Program-made: the position numbers and the translations under genes
NCBI GenBank assembly: GCA_002374055.1
Contig: DFLA01000006.1
Location: forward strand, 1-28,086
Direction of reading: 5' to 3'
DNA length: 28,086 bases
DNA from: Caryophanales bacterium UBA3631
GTDB lineage: Bacteria; Bacillota_I; Bacilli_A; RF39; UBA660
Shown here: positions 8,413-15,536 of the stretch, in pieces
How positions within the stretch are numbered: position 1 is the stretch's first letter
Layout of the letters: every line of letters begins with the position of its first letter
The notes under the pieces: generated by a model
Database searches by the model: none
The model's input: only the letters and a program-made list of their open reading frames with translations
Told to the model about the DNA's origin: nothing

Positions 8413-10188
8413 ATGGCAGTAATAAAAGTAATGGATGAACTCCTAGCTAATAAAATTGCGGCAGGAGAAGTAGTAGAAAAATGCGCAAGCGTAGTAAAAG
8501 AATTAGTAGAAAACAGTATAGATGCTGGATCAAATGAAATAAAAATAGATCTAACAGAAGCAGGAACAAAAGAAATAAAAGTAACAGATAATGGTATAGG
8601 AATGGAAAAAGATGATGCAGTACTAGCCTTCCAAAGACACGCAACAAGTAAATTAAAAACAGAAGATGACCTATATCATATAGAAACTTTAGGATTCAGA
8701 GGAGAAGCTTTAGCCTCTATCGCCAGTGTATCAAAAGTGACACTAAAAACATGTAAAAATGAAGTAGGAACAACAGTAGAAATACAAGGTGGAAAAATAA
8801 TAAGTGTAGAAAATAGTGATGCAAGAACAGGAACAAGTATATCTGTAAGAGAACTATTCTATAATACTCCAGCTAGACTTAAACACTTAAAAAGTCTATA
8901 TACAGAACTAGCAAATATCACAGACTATATAAATAAATTAGCCTTATCACACCCTGATATTAGATTCGTATTAACAAACAATGATAATATAATACTAAAT
9001 ACAGATGGAAGAGGAAACCTACTAAAAACAATAAAAGATATATATGGAATAAATGTAGCTAAAAAAATGTTAAACGTAAGCGCAGAAAATAGAGACTATA
9101 TGATTAATGGATATATTAGTTTACCAGAAATACATAGATCCAATAGAAACGCAATGGTAATACTAGTAAATGGAAGAATAGTAAGAAATACAGAATTAAA
9201 TAGAGTAATAAACGATGCATATCATGCATATAAACCAGATAATAGATATCCAGTAGTAGTATTAAATATAGAAGTAGATCCATCATTAGTAGACGTAAAT
9301 ATTCACCCAACAAAAATGGATATAAAATTCTCAAATATGGAAGACTTATGCAAATTAATAACTAATATGGTAAGAGATAATATAACAGGAAGAAACTTAA
9401 TCCCTATAATAAAAGAATTACCTAAAAAAGCAAATAAAGAAGATGTACAAGTAAATCTAAACTTAGTAAGAGAAGAAAAAGTACAAACAGAATTATTTGA
9501 AAATGAAGAAGCAAAAGGTCTATTTGAAGAACAAGAACTAATAATAAATAATGATTTAATTAGTGAAGAAGAAACTCCTTACGAAGAACACAAAATAGAA
9601 CCACTTCCAGAACTATATCCAGTAGGACTAGTACATGGAACATATATCGTATGTCAAAATGAATTAGGAATGTACTTGATAGATGAACATGCCGCAAAAG
9701 AAAGAATAAATTATGAAAATTTCTTAGAAAAACTAGGTAAACCATCACAAGATAAAATAAGTTTACTATTCCCAATAACAATAGAACTATCAACAAGTGA
9801 CTACGTAATACTAAAAGAAAACATGGATATACTAGAAAAAAACAATATAGAAGCAGAAGAATTTGGAGTAAACTCAATAATTATAAAAGCACACCCAACA
9901 TGGATACCAAGAGGATTCGAAGAAAAAGTATTAAATAATCTAGTAGAACAAGTAATCAATAAACAAAAAGACTTTAAAATAGAAAAATTCAATGAAGAAG
10001 CAATTAAAATGTTAAGCTGTAAAATGGCAATAAAAGCAAACACAAACATGTCTCTAGAAGAAATGGAAAACATAATAAATGATTTAAGAAAATGTAAAAA
10101 CCCATATAACTGTTGTCATGGAAGACCATCAATAATATTCTATTCAAGAAGTGAACTTGACAAAATGTTTAAAAGGAGTGGATTTTAA
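8413..10188 (+). CDS. mutL: DNA mismatch repair protein MutL
   Basis: 591 residues. N-terminal GHKL ATPase: IAAGEVVE, ELVENSIDAGS (metal and ATP binding), DNGIGM, GFRGEALASI and TGTSISVRELFYNTPAR. A charged linker (about residues 335-395) leads to the C-terminal dimerisation/endonuclease domain with DEHAAKERINYE, SCKMAIKAN and CCHGRPSI. These are the metal-site motifs of nicking MutL proteins, so this MutL is probably endonuclease-competent, as in bacteria that lack MutH. MutS is not in the window. The stop overlaps the next start by one base (TAATG). Confidence 0.96.
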   Translation: MAVIKVMDELLANKIAAGEVVEKCASVVKELVENSIDAGSNEIKIDLTEAGTKEIKVTDNGIGMEKDDAVLAFQRHATSKLKTEDDLYHIETLGFRGEALASIASVSKVTLKTCKNEVGTTVEIQGGKIISVENSDARTGTSISVRELFYNTPARLKHLKSLYTELANITDYINKLALSHPDIRFVLTNNDNIILNTDGRGNLLKTIKDIYGINVAKKMLNVSAENRDYMINGYISLPEIHRSNRNAMVILVNGRIVRNTELNRVINDAYHAYKPDNRYPVVVLNIEVDPSLVDVNIHPTKMDIKFSNMEDLCKLITNMVRDNITGRNLIPIIKELPKKANKEDVQVNLNLVREEKVQTELFENEEAKGLFEEQELIINNDLISEEETPYEEHKIEPLPELYPVGLVHGTYIVCQNELGMYLIDEHAAKERINYENFLEKLGKPSQDKISLLFPITIELSTSDYVILKENMDILEKNNIEAEEFGVNSIIIKAHPTWIPRGFEEKVLNNLVEQVINKQKDFKIEKFNEEAIKMLSCKMAIKANTNMSLEEMENIINDLRKCKNPYNCCHGRPSIIFYSRSELDKMFKRSGF

Positions 10189-10580
10189 TGAATTTACTTG
10201 AAACAAATATTTATGATGTAAAAGGAAAAGTACTAATTTGTGGTACATGTTTACCTAGAATGCAAAAAGAAGGTTTTAAAAAACTAGAAAAAGAATTCGA
10301 TACAATACTCTATCTATGTTTAGAAAAAGAACATATAAATATGGCTATAACAAAAATATGTGGAATGATATCTACAAAAAAAATAGAATCCCTAACATTC
10401 GCATCAGTAAATAAGTCCCCACATTGTATACAATTACACTATATAAAACACGAAATTGAAAGAGTAATGAAAGATATTCCTCAAATAGAAAACATAATAA
10501 TAGAAGATAATAAAATATATAAAATAAGTGATGAAACAATTTCATTATCAAAGAACCTAGTAAAATTAGAAAAAAATTAA
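10188..10580 (+). CDS. Hypothetical Cys-rich protein coupled to mutL
   Basis: 130 residues, soluble. It begins a CGTC motif (Cys18, Cys21) after a short strand, followed by Cys44, Cys58 and a striking NKSPHCIQLHYIKHEIE stretch (His79, Cys80, His84, His88). The arrangement suggests metal or Fe-S binding, but I cannot name a family. The start overlaps the mutL stop by one base, so translation is coupled to mutL. The next gene encodes a putative Fe-S glycosylase-like protein, so a shared redox or DNA-repair role is possible; this is inference from context only. Confidence 0.75.
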   Translation: MNLLETNIYDVKGKVLICGTCLPRMQKEGFKKLEKEFDTILYLCLEKEHINMAITKICGMISTKKIESLTFASVNKSPHCIQLHYIKHEIERVMKDIPQIENIIIEDNKIYKISDETISLSKNLVKLEKN

Positions 10581-10606
10581 TATTTAAATTTATAAGGAGC
10601 AGAATA

Positions 10607-11125
10607 GTGCTAGAAGAAATAAGTAAATGTAAAAAATGTAAACTTTGTAAAAATCAAAGACCATTACTTGATAAAAAAAGTTCCTGTGATATTATGTGGA
10701 TAGGATTATCTGCTAAAAAAGTAGAAGATATTAATAAAACAATTCCATTATGTAATGACACAAACAGTGGTAAAATTATTGAAAAAATAGAAAATAAATT
10801 AAATGATTTTAAATTTTATAAAACTAACCTGGTTAAATGTTTACCATTAGATAAAAATAATAAACTAAGATATCCGACAATGGAAGAAATGAACTCATGT
10901 ATAGAAAACTTATTATTAGAAATAAATAATTATAAACCAAAAATTATTTTTGCACTAGGTAAAAAAACATATAATTTTATACATAAATATTTTGCTAACA
11001 ATAATATAGATACAAGTAATATTTATTATATAGAACATCCATCTTATATATACATTTATAAAAGAAAATATATAGACGATTATATAGAAAAAATAAAAAA
11101 TATATGTCAAAAATATATAAGATAA
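10607..11125 (+). CDS. Diverged uracil-DNA glycosylase-like protein
   Basis: 172 residues with a GTG start behind AAGGAG (7 bases). The order of segments follows family 4/5-type uracil-DNA glycosylases: N-terminal CKKCKLCKNQ (Cys8, Cys11, Cys14), a strand corresponding to the GEAPG motif, a TNLVKCLP segment, a C-x3-LLLEI helix, PKIIFALGKKTYNF and the terminal HPSY motif. However, the usual GEAPG-x-x-E active-site motif is replaced by IGLSAKKVED, so classic uracil excision chemistry is doubtful. It may act on another base or no longer be a glycosylase. It closes the mutL operon; no terminator is obvious after it. Confidence 0.75.
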   Translation: MLEEISKCKKCKLCKNQRPLLDKKSSCDIMWIGLSAKKVEDINKTIPLCNDTNSGKIIEKIENKLNDFKFYKTNLVKCLPLDKNNKLRYPTMEEMNSCIENLLLEINNYKPKIIFALGKKTYNFIHKYFANNNIDTSNIYYIEHPSYIYIYKRKYIDDYIEKIKNICQKYIR

Positions 11126-11190
11126 AATATTTAAAGGAGCAGATTTTAACTACTTCTTTTTAAATTAGACAAATACATATTCAAAATCAA

Positions 11191-11227
11191 TTAATCCTCA
11201 TATTATAAACTAGGTAAGGGGGATTAA
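11191..11227 (+). repeat. Inverted repeat around the start region of the CotD-like gene
   Basis: TTAATCCTC (11191-11199) and GGGGATTAA (11219-11227) form a 9-bp inverted repeat (one G-T) with a 19-base centre containing TATTATAAA. The right arm includes the ribosome binding site. It could be an operator around the -10 region or, if transcribed, a hairpin hiding the ribosome binding site. Confidence 0.45.
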
Positions 11228-11228
11228 T

Positions 11229-11510
11229 ATGTTATTTAACAAAAATAACTGCTGTGACAGACAAATGGGATATGGTATGCCAATGCAAGGAAATATGGGA
11301 TGCCCTATAGTAGAACCTGCTATAAATAAATGTGTAGAAAGAGAATTCTGTCATAATGTAGAACACGTATGTCCAATACATACACACGTAATAAACAAAC
11401 ATATTTATAATCATACATATAGACCAGAATACTCATGCAGTGAAGAAAATCAAGTAATAAACAATGATCCAGGTTCATGCTGTCAGTTCGCAAATAACGG
11501 ATGGATGTAA
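11229..11510 (+). CDS. CotD-like spore coat family protein
   Basis: 93 residues, rich in Cys, His and Asn. The pattern resembles the CotD spore-coat family: a Gly/Met-rich N-terminus, GCPIVEPAINKCVER, then a His-rich core VCPIHTHVINKHIYNHTY that corresponds to the HIHPSHTT...NHQHFQH stretch of CotD, and a Cys-rich tail (SCCQF). CotD is a small inner-coat protein of endospores. A functional coat is unproven; related proteins may persist as surface or metal-binding proteins in non-sporulating relatives. Start supported by AAGGGGGATT just upstream. Single-gene unit with a terminator overlapping its stop. Confidence 0.75.
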   Translation: MLFNKNNCCDRQMGYGMPMQGNMGCPIVEPAINKCVEREFCHNVEHVCPIHTHVINKHIYNHTYRPEYSCSEENQVINNDPGSCCQFANNGWM

Positions 11511-11533
11511 GACTATTAATTTAGTCTTTTTTT
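11509..11533 (+). terminator. Terminator of the CotD-like gene
   Basis: AAGACTA / TAGTCTT (11509-11515 with 11522-11528), 6-base loop, then a T run to 11533. The stem includes the last two bases of the stop codon. Confidence 0.85.
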
Positions 11534-11534
11534 C

Positions 11535-11574
11535 TTGAAATAAAAGTAGGAAATATATATAATAATTATGGTGA
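11535..11574 (+). promoter_or_regulatory. Promoter and ribosome binding site of the DUF402 gene
   Basis: TTGAAA (11535-11540), 17 bases, TATAAT (11558-11563), 6 bases, GGTGA (11570-11574), 4 bases, ATG 11579. The predicted start of transcription coincides with the ribosome binding site. Confidence 0.75.
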
Positions 11575-11578
11575 GAAT

Positions 11579-12091
11579 ATGAAACGAAAAATTATAAGTA
11601 ATACATATTTAAGAGATGTAGAAAAATACCAAATAAAAATATTTCTAGATGAAGAAGATTATTATGTATCAGTAAAAAAACTAATAAGCGTAAGAGAAAA
11701 ATTTATAATAAAAGAAAATATAACAGTAATGGATAATGGATATTATATATTTGAAGTAATACCTAAAAATGAAAACTACGCAATGAGACTATTTCTAGAT
11801 GAAAATAAAAATCCACTAGAATACTACTTTGACATAACAAAAAATAATGGATTATATGAAAATACAAAAATACCATGCTATGACGATTTATATCTAGATA
11901 TAACATACATGAATAATGAGATAAATATTTTAGACGAAGATGAACTAATAGAAGCATATAAAACTAATGATATAACAAAAGAAGATTTAGACCTAGTATA
12001 TAAAATAAAAGATAAACTAATAAATGAAATAAAATTAAATACAAACAAATTAATGAATATAGATTATAATAAATATCTAAATAATTTTTAA
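11579..12091 (+). CDS. DUF402-domain protein, possible nucleoside phosphatase
   Basis: 170 residues. The second half matches the DUF402 pattern: RLFLDENKNPLEYYFDI, a polar loop, then DDLYLDITYMNNEINILDEDEL and a C-terminal helix beginning near ITKEDLDLVYKIKDKL. In Firmicutes a DUF402 protein (Ntdp) is a metal-dependent nucleoside tri/diphosphatase, so an NTP-hydrolysing or RNA-related role is plausible here; the N-terminal 60 residues are diverged. Acidic residues that could bind metal are present in the LYLDITY and ILDEDEL segments. Ten bases separate it from the ASCH gene, so the two form an operon. Confidence 0.75.
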   Translation: MKRKIISNTYLRDVEKYQIKIFLDEEDYYVSVKKLISVREKFIIKENITVMDNGYYIFEVIPKNENYAMRLFLDENKNPLEYYFDITKNNGLYENTKIPCYDDLYLDITYMNNEINILDEDELIEAYKTNDITKEDLDLVYKIKDKLINEIKLNTNKLMNIDYNKYLNNF

Positions 12092-12101
12092 AAGGAGTAA
12101 A

Positions 12102-12482
12102 ATGAGAGTACTAACAATAAAAGAACCATGGGCAACACTTATAATTGAGGGATATAAAGAATATGAATTCAGAAGTTGGAAAACAAACTATAGAGGAAAA
12201 ATACTAATACATGCAGGTAAATCATTAGAAAGAGATCAAGCAAAAAAATTTAAAGTTTACAATCTAGAATATAGCTGTGGTGAAATAATAGGAGAAGCAG
12301 AATTAGTAGATTGCATAAAAGTAACAGAAGAATTTGATACAAAATTAAAAAAGAAAAACAACTTAGTATATGGGAATAGTGGACATGTTGAGAATTATGC
12401 ATGGAAACTAGAAAATATAAAAAAATATGATAAAAAAATAAAAGTAAATGGCAAACTTGGACTATGGAATTATGAAAAATAA
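12102..12482 (+). CDS. ASCH-domain protein
   Basis: 126 residues covering a single ASCH domain. Typical features are the opening MRVLTIKEPWATLIIEG, the EFRSWKTNYRGKILIHAGK segment lining the putative RNA/ligand pocket, GEIIGEAELVDCI, and the final AWKLENIKKY with a GLWNY end. ASCH proteins belong to the PUA-like superfamily and bind RNA or modified nucleosides; a few are nucleoside amidohydrolases. Ribosome binding site AAAGGAG. It follows the DUF402 gene, and its stop overlaps a further start by one base (TAATG at 12480-12484). Confidence 0.88.
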   Translation: MRVLTIKEPWATLIIEGYKEYEFRSWKTNYRGKILIHAGKSLERDQAKKFKVYNLEYSCGEIIGEAELVDCIKVTEEFDTKLKKKNNLVYGNSGHVENYAWKLENIKKYDKKIKVNGKLGLWNYEK

Positions 12483-12666
12483 TGAAAATTAATTTAAAAG
12501 AAGCAAAATCAACTGTCACAATTTTTGAGATAATTCAAATTAGAATGCTCATTTTTTGAGCATACTGAAAAGCTATAGAAATCAACATGTCGGAATTACT
12601 GACATGTTTAATAAAAAAGCAAATTCGGAAATTCCAAATTTCTTAACACAAGAAAATATAGACTAA
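12482..12666 (+). pseudogene. Possible frameshifted small gene after the ASCH gene
   Basis: An ATG overlapping the ASCH stop opens a 25-codon frame (MKINLKEAKSTVTIFEII...) that ends at TGA 12557-12559 immediately after a T6 run (12552-12557). One extra T there would join it to a second open stretch that continues as LSILKSYRNQHVGITDMFN and ends NFLTQENID at TAA 12664-12666. The combined product would be about 61 residues. The final codons lie in the left arm of the terminator at 12653, as for most genes in this window. Codons in the second half do not show the usual A-ending bias. No family recognised. The alternative is that this is a non-coding leader with three hairpins. Confidence 0.35.
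12545..12608 (+). repeat. Two hairpins upstream of the ABC-F gene
   Basis: ATGCTCA / TGAGCAT (12545-12551 with 12557-12563, 5-base loop) and AACATGTC / GACATGTT (12584-12591 with 12601-12608, 9-base loop). Neither is followed by a T run, so they are not simple terminators. Confidence 0.5.
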
Positions 12667-12680
12667 AATCTATATTTTTT
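12653..12680 (+). terminator. Terminator upstream of the ABC-F gene
   Basis: AAAATATAGA / TCTATATTTT (12653-12662 with 12669-12678), 6-base loop, then T to 12680. It ends the DUF402-ASCH transcript, or would act as an attenuator if the ABC-F transcript starts further upstream. Confidence 0.75.
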
Positions 12681-12681
12681 G

Positions 12682-12699
12682 TATAATTGAAAAAGGTGA
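12682..12699 (+). promoter_or_regulatory. -10 box and ribosome binding site of the ABC-F gene
   Basis: TATAAT (12682-12687), 7 bases, GGTGA (12695-12699), 5 bases, ATG 12705. A weak -35 candidate TAGACT (12659-12664) lies 17 bases upstream, inside the terminator. Confidence 0.5.
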
Positions 12700-12704
12700 T
12701 TCAC

Positions 12705-14339
12705 ATGAGAGGTTCAAACTTAACATTAACATTTGGAGAAAACTTAATATATGATAATACATCATTTATAATAGAAGATAACGATAAAGTAGGAGTAGTA
12801 GGAGTAAACGGTGCAGGTAAAACAACACTATTCAAAGTAATATTAGGAATTCATGAATTAGATAATGGAAAAATAGTAAATAAAAAAACAGTAGGATACC
12901 TTCCACAAGAAATAATAATTGAAGATGAAAATATAACAGTATTAGAATATTTAGAAAGTGGAAGACCAATAAAAAAACTAGAAAAAGAATTAGAAAATCT
13001 ATATATAGAGGCCTCTAATGATCCAACCGATAAAACACTAAAAAAAATATCAAGAACACAAGAAAAATTAGAGTATTATGACTGTTATAAATACGAAAAT
13101 ATACTATTAAAAATAATAGAAAATATGGATATTGATTTAGACTTAATAGATATGAAACTAAAAGACTTATCAGGAGGACAAAAATCAAAAATCGCATTCG
13201 CAAGACTTCTATACTCAAAATCAGAAATACTATTATTAGATGAACCAACAAACCACTTAGATGAAAAAACAAGAACCTATGTAGAAAACTACTTAAAAAA
13301 CTATAAAGGAATGGTATTAGTAATAAGCCATGATATAAAATTCTTAAATAATATAGTAAACAAAATAATGTACATAAATAAGACAACTAAGAAAATAACA
13401 GTATACGAAGGAAACTACGACACATATAAAAAGAAATTAGAACTAGAACAAGAACTAAAAGAAAAAAGAATTCAAAAAGAAGAAAAAGAAATAAAAGAAC
13501 TACAGGCATTTATTAAAAAAGCAGAACAAGCATCTCAAACAAATCATGCACTAAAGAAAATGGGAAAAGATAGAGAAAAAAAACTAGCTAAAAAACTAGA
13601 AAATCTAGAACTAAGAGAAAAGAAATATAATAAGCTAAGACTAAATATAAAACCAAATAGAGAAGGATCAAAAATACCAATAAAAATAAATGATATAACA
13701 TTTAACTATGAAGGAAAAGTTCCACTATATAAAAACCTCTCAATACAAATAACAAATAGAGAACGATTCTTAATAGTAGGAGAAAACGGTGTAGGTAAAT
13801 CAACACTTTTAAAACTAATACTAGGAAGATTAAAACCAACTAATGGAAACATTTGGTATGGAAACAAAACAGATATAGCTTACTATGCCCAAGAACTAGA
13901 ACTATTAGATTTAAACAAAACAGTATTAGAAAACATAGATAAAAGAGAATATTCAGAAAAAGAACTAAGAACAATACTAGGAAGATTTCTATTCTATGGA
14001 GACGATGTATTTAAAAAAGCAAGCGTTCTATCCCCTGGAGAAAAAGCAAGACTATCACTATGTAAAATACTACTTGAAAAAGCAAACCTTCTAATATTAG
14101 ATGAACCAACAAACCATCTAGATCCAGAAACACAAAAAATAATAGGAGAAAACTTCAAAAACTATGATGGAACAATAATAGTAGTAAGCCATAATATAGA
14201 CTTCATAAAACAAATAAATATAGATAGACTATTAATACTTCCAACAGGTAAAATAACAAACTATTCAGATGAGAAACTAGAAAAATTTATTAACTCTACA
14301 AAAAACATTGACAATCAAATATACAAAAAGATAAAATAA
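12705..14339 (+). CDS. ABC-F family ATPase, ribosome-associated
   Basis: 544 residues with two ABC domains and no membrane segment, as in the ABC-F family that acts on the ribosome (translation factors or antibiotic-protection proteins). Domain 1: Walker A GVNGAGKTT (33-41), signature LSGGQKSK (from 155), Walker B LLLDEPTNHLDE. A charged helical interdomain linker with many Lys/Glu follows (about 235-325). Domain 2: Walker A GENGVGKST (359-367), signature LSPGEKARLSL, Walker B LLILDEPTNHLDPE. An upstream in-frame TTG at 12687 overlaps the -10 box, and the GGTGA fits ATG 12705. Whether it gives drug resistance or serves housekeeping translation cannot be told from sequence alone. Confidence 0.93.
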   Translation: MRGSNLTLTFGENLIYDNTSFIIEDNDKVGVVGVNGAGKTTLFKVILGIHELDNGKIVNKKTVGYLPQEIIIEDENITVLEYLESGRPIKKLEKELENLYIEASNDPTDKTLKKISRTQEKLEYYDCYKYENILLKIIENMDIDLDLIDMKLKDLSGGQKSKIAFARLLYSKSEILLLDEPTNHLDEKTRTYVENYLKNYKGMVLVISHDIKFLNNIVNKIMYINKTTKKITVYEGNYDTYKKKLELEQELKEKRIQKEEKEIKELQAFIKKAEQASQTNHALKKMGKDREKKLAKKLENLELREKKYNKLRLNIKPNREGSKIPIKINDITFNYEGKVPLYKNLSIQITNRERFLIVGENGVGKSTLLKLILGRLKPTNGNIWYGNKTDIAYYAQELELLDLNKTVLENIDKREYSEKELRTILGRFLFYGDDVFKKASVLSPGEKARLSLCKILLEKANLLILDEPTNHLDPETQKIIGENFKNYDGTIIVVSHNIDFIKQINIDRLLILPTGKITNYSDEKLEKFINSTKNIDNQIYKKIK

Positions 14340-14362
14340 AGTCAATTAAAGGAGAAATGTAC

Positions 14363-15223
14363 ATGGAAACAGCAGAAAAACCTCAATTTATTAAAACAAA
14401 ATCAATAAATAAAAATGAAGGATTCTCAATTGAAAAAATACAAACAGAAATAAAAAAATATAGTGGAATATATGATAAAGAACTGCTAGAATATTTAAAA
14501 TCACTTTTAATGCTAGAAATAAATATTGTAAATGATAAAACATACAGTAAGCAAAAATTAGAACTATTAAAAGATATAGAATTATTCAAAAGAATTCTAA
14601 AATATAACATATTTGGATATGCAAAAAAGACACTAGAAAAAGCAGGAATAGAAACTACAAGAGAATATGACGAAAACAACGCATACATTTTTCAATCATA
14701 CAATGGAATACCAATATTTGATGCATGCATATCTAAAGAAGATATTTATGAAGAAAAAAACAAATTTACAATCTATGATTTATCAGAAAATAAAAAACTT
14801 AGAAATGAAAAACTAGAAGAACTATATCAAAAATATGATTCAATATCAGACGGTCAAAATCCATATAAAGACGAAGCAAACTTTAAAGCGCCAAAATCAA
14901 GTAGAGGAAAAAGAAAAATAGGCTACATAAATATAGGAAAACAACTTTTTAACGATTATGAAGATAAAAGAAAAAGAGAATTAGACTTAATACTTGATGC
15001 AATAGGACGATTAGAAACAAGAAAAGAATTAACAGAAGAACAAAAAAAATCTCAAGAACAAAGTCAAAAAGTTTACGAAGCATTTGAAAAAGAATATGGC
15101 CCATTTAAACAAACAAAAGAAAAAATAGAATCCAGTTCATTACTATTAGAAGAAATCACCAGCACTGCATCATTAAAAGAAACACAATTTGTAAAAATAT
15201 ATAAACATAAAAGATATTATTAA
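14363..15223 (+). CDS. Hypothetical protein
   Basis: 286 residues, soluble, very rich in Lys and Glu. Several long helical stretches are seen (about 20-100 and 205-245), a more globular middle part with PIFDACISKEDIYEEKNKF, and a basic SSRGKRKIGYINIG segment near residue 178. I preferred ATG 14363 to the in-frame ATG 14357, because AAAGGAG ends only 2 bases before the latter but 8 before the former. It follows the ABC-F gene by 23 bases and is probably its operon partner. No family recognised and no terminator directly after it; readthrough would meet the terminator at 15382. Confidence 0.7.
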   Translation: METAEKPQFIKTKSINKNEGFSIEKIQTEIKKYSGIYDKELLEYLKSLLMLEINIVNDKTYSKQKLELLKDIELFKRILKYNIFGYAKKTLEKAGIETTREYDENNAYIFQSYNGIPIFDACISKEDIYEEKNKFTIYDLSENKKLRNEKLEELYQKYDSISDGQNPYKDEANFKAPKSSRGKRKIGYINIGKQLFNDYEDKRKRELDLILDAIGRLETRKELTEEQKKSQEQSQKVYEAFEKEYGPFKQTKEKIESSSLLLEEITSTASLKETQFVKIYKHKRYY

Positions 15224-15263
15224 AAAAAAGGGTATATACGAATAATAAACTTACTAAAATACT

Positions 15264-15292
15264 TTGACTTATTATAACTTATATGTTAAAAT
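15264..15292 (+). promoter_or_regulatory. Promoter of the putative RNA antitoxin
   Basis: TTGACT (15264-15269), exactly 17 bases, TAAAAT (15287-15292) with extended -10 TGT. One of the best promoters in the window, yet no protein gene follows on the + strand until 15690. Confidence 0.75.
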
Positions 15293-15320
15293 GTATTTAG
15301 TGAAGAAATCTTCATAAAAT

Positions 15321-15363
15321 AAAAAAAGAAGAACATTTAGTTTTTGCGAGTTGAATGTCCTTC
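15321..15363 (-). terminator. Terminator of the putative toxin mRNA
   Basis: On the minus strand a 10-bp stem (15354-15363 with 15328-15337, one G-U) and 16-base loop are followed by seven U (15327-15321). On the + strand the G-U becomes an A-C mismatch and no T run follows, so the signal is directional. Confidence 0.7.
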
Positions 15364-15381
15364 TAATCATTAGTTAGAATC

Positions 15382-15415
15382 GACACTTATTCGTCTGAAT
15401 GAGTGTCACTTTTTT
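15382..15415 (+). terminator. Terminator of the putative RNA antitoxin
   Basis: 11-bp stem GACACTTATTC / GAATGAGTGTC (15382-15392 with 15397-15407, one G-T), loop GTCT, then AC and T6. The toxin stop codon (15406-15408 on the minus strand) lies in this hairpin. Confidence 0.85.
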
Positions 15416-15498
15416 ATTACTAAAACTAATAAGGCAGATAGTAATAAAATGAAAGAAATTCTTTCTAATACTTTAATAATAAAAGTTTTAGTTTTCAT
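15406..15498 (-). CDS. Putative type I toxin, 30-residue membrane peptide
   Basis: A 30-codon ORF on the minus strand. It starts MKTKTFIIK, carries Glu12 and Arg13, then an uninterrupted hydrophobic helix (about residues 14-28) and ends in two Lys. This is the layout of single-span type I toxins (short, hydrophobic, positively charged ends). A strong ribosome binding site GAAAGGAGG lies 9 bases above the ATG, but is buried in a hairpin (15507-15536). Four of its five Ile codons are ATT, as in the minus strand gmk and unlike the ATA-rich + strand genes, which supports true coding on this strand. I see no clear homology to Fst, TxpA, BsrG or Hok. A small membrane protein with another role remains possible. 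Confidence 0.65.
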   Translation of the reverse strand: MKTKTFIIKVLERISFILLLSALLVLVIKK

Positions 15499-15506
15499 TC
15501 TATCAG

Positions 15507-15536
15507 ACCTCCTTTCATTTTAAAATGATTAGAGGT
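15507..15536 (-). promoter_or_regulatory. Hairpin hiding the toxin ribosome binding site
   Basis: In the toxin mRNA ACCTC (15532-15536) can pair with GAGGT (15507-15511), and the 14-base palindrome TCATTTTAAAATGA (15515-15528) extends the stem, with a 3-base mismatch between. The GGAGG is thereby sequestered. Confidence 0.6.

Larger units (their letters stand above)
15299..15415 (+). ncRNA. Putative antisense RNA antitoxin
   Basis: A small RNA of about 117 nt is bounded by the promoter at 15264-15292 and the terminator at 15382-15415. It contains no convincing ORF. It begins with a small hairpin (TGAAG / CTTCA, 15301-15314) and is antisense, over about 95 nt (15321-15415), to the last codon, stop and 3' UTR of the minus strand peptide gene. 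The size, convergent orientation and 3'-end overlap match antitoxin RNAs such as RatA (txpA) and SR4 (bsrG). Its ends are predicted, not measured. Confidence 0.6.

Noticed and set aside
12587..12646. Short ORF (ATG TCG GAA ...) as a leader peptide for ABC-F attenuation
   Set aside because: There is no ribosome binding site, and its frame is explained as well by the frameshifted remnant.
12687..12704. TTG start for the ABC-F gene
   Set aside because: It overlaps the -10 box; AAGGTGA supports ATG 12705, where ABC-F homology begins.
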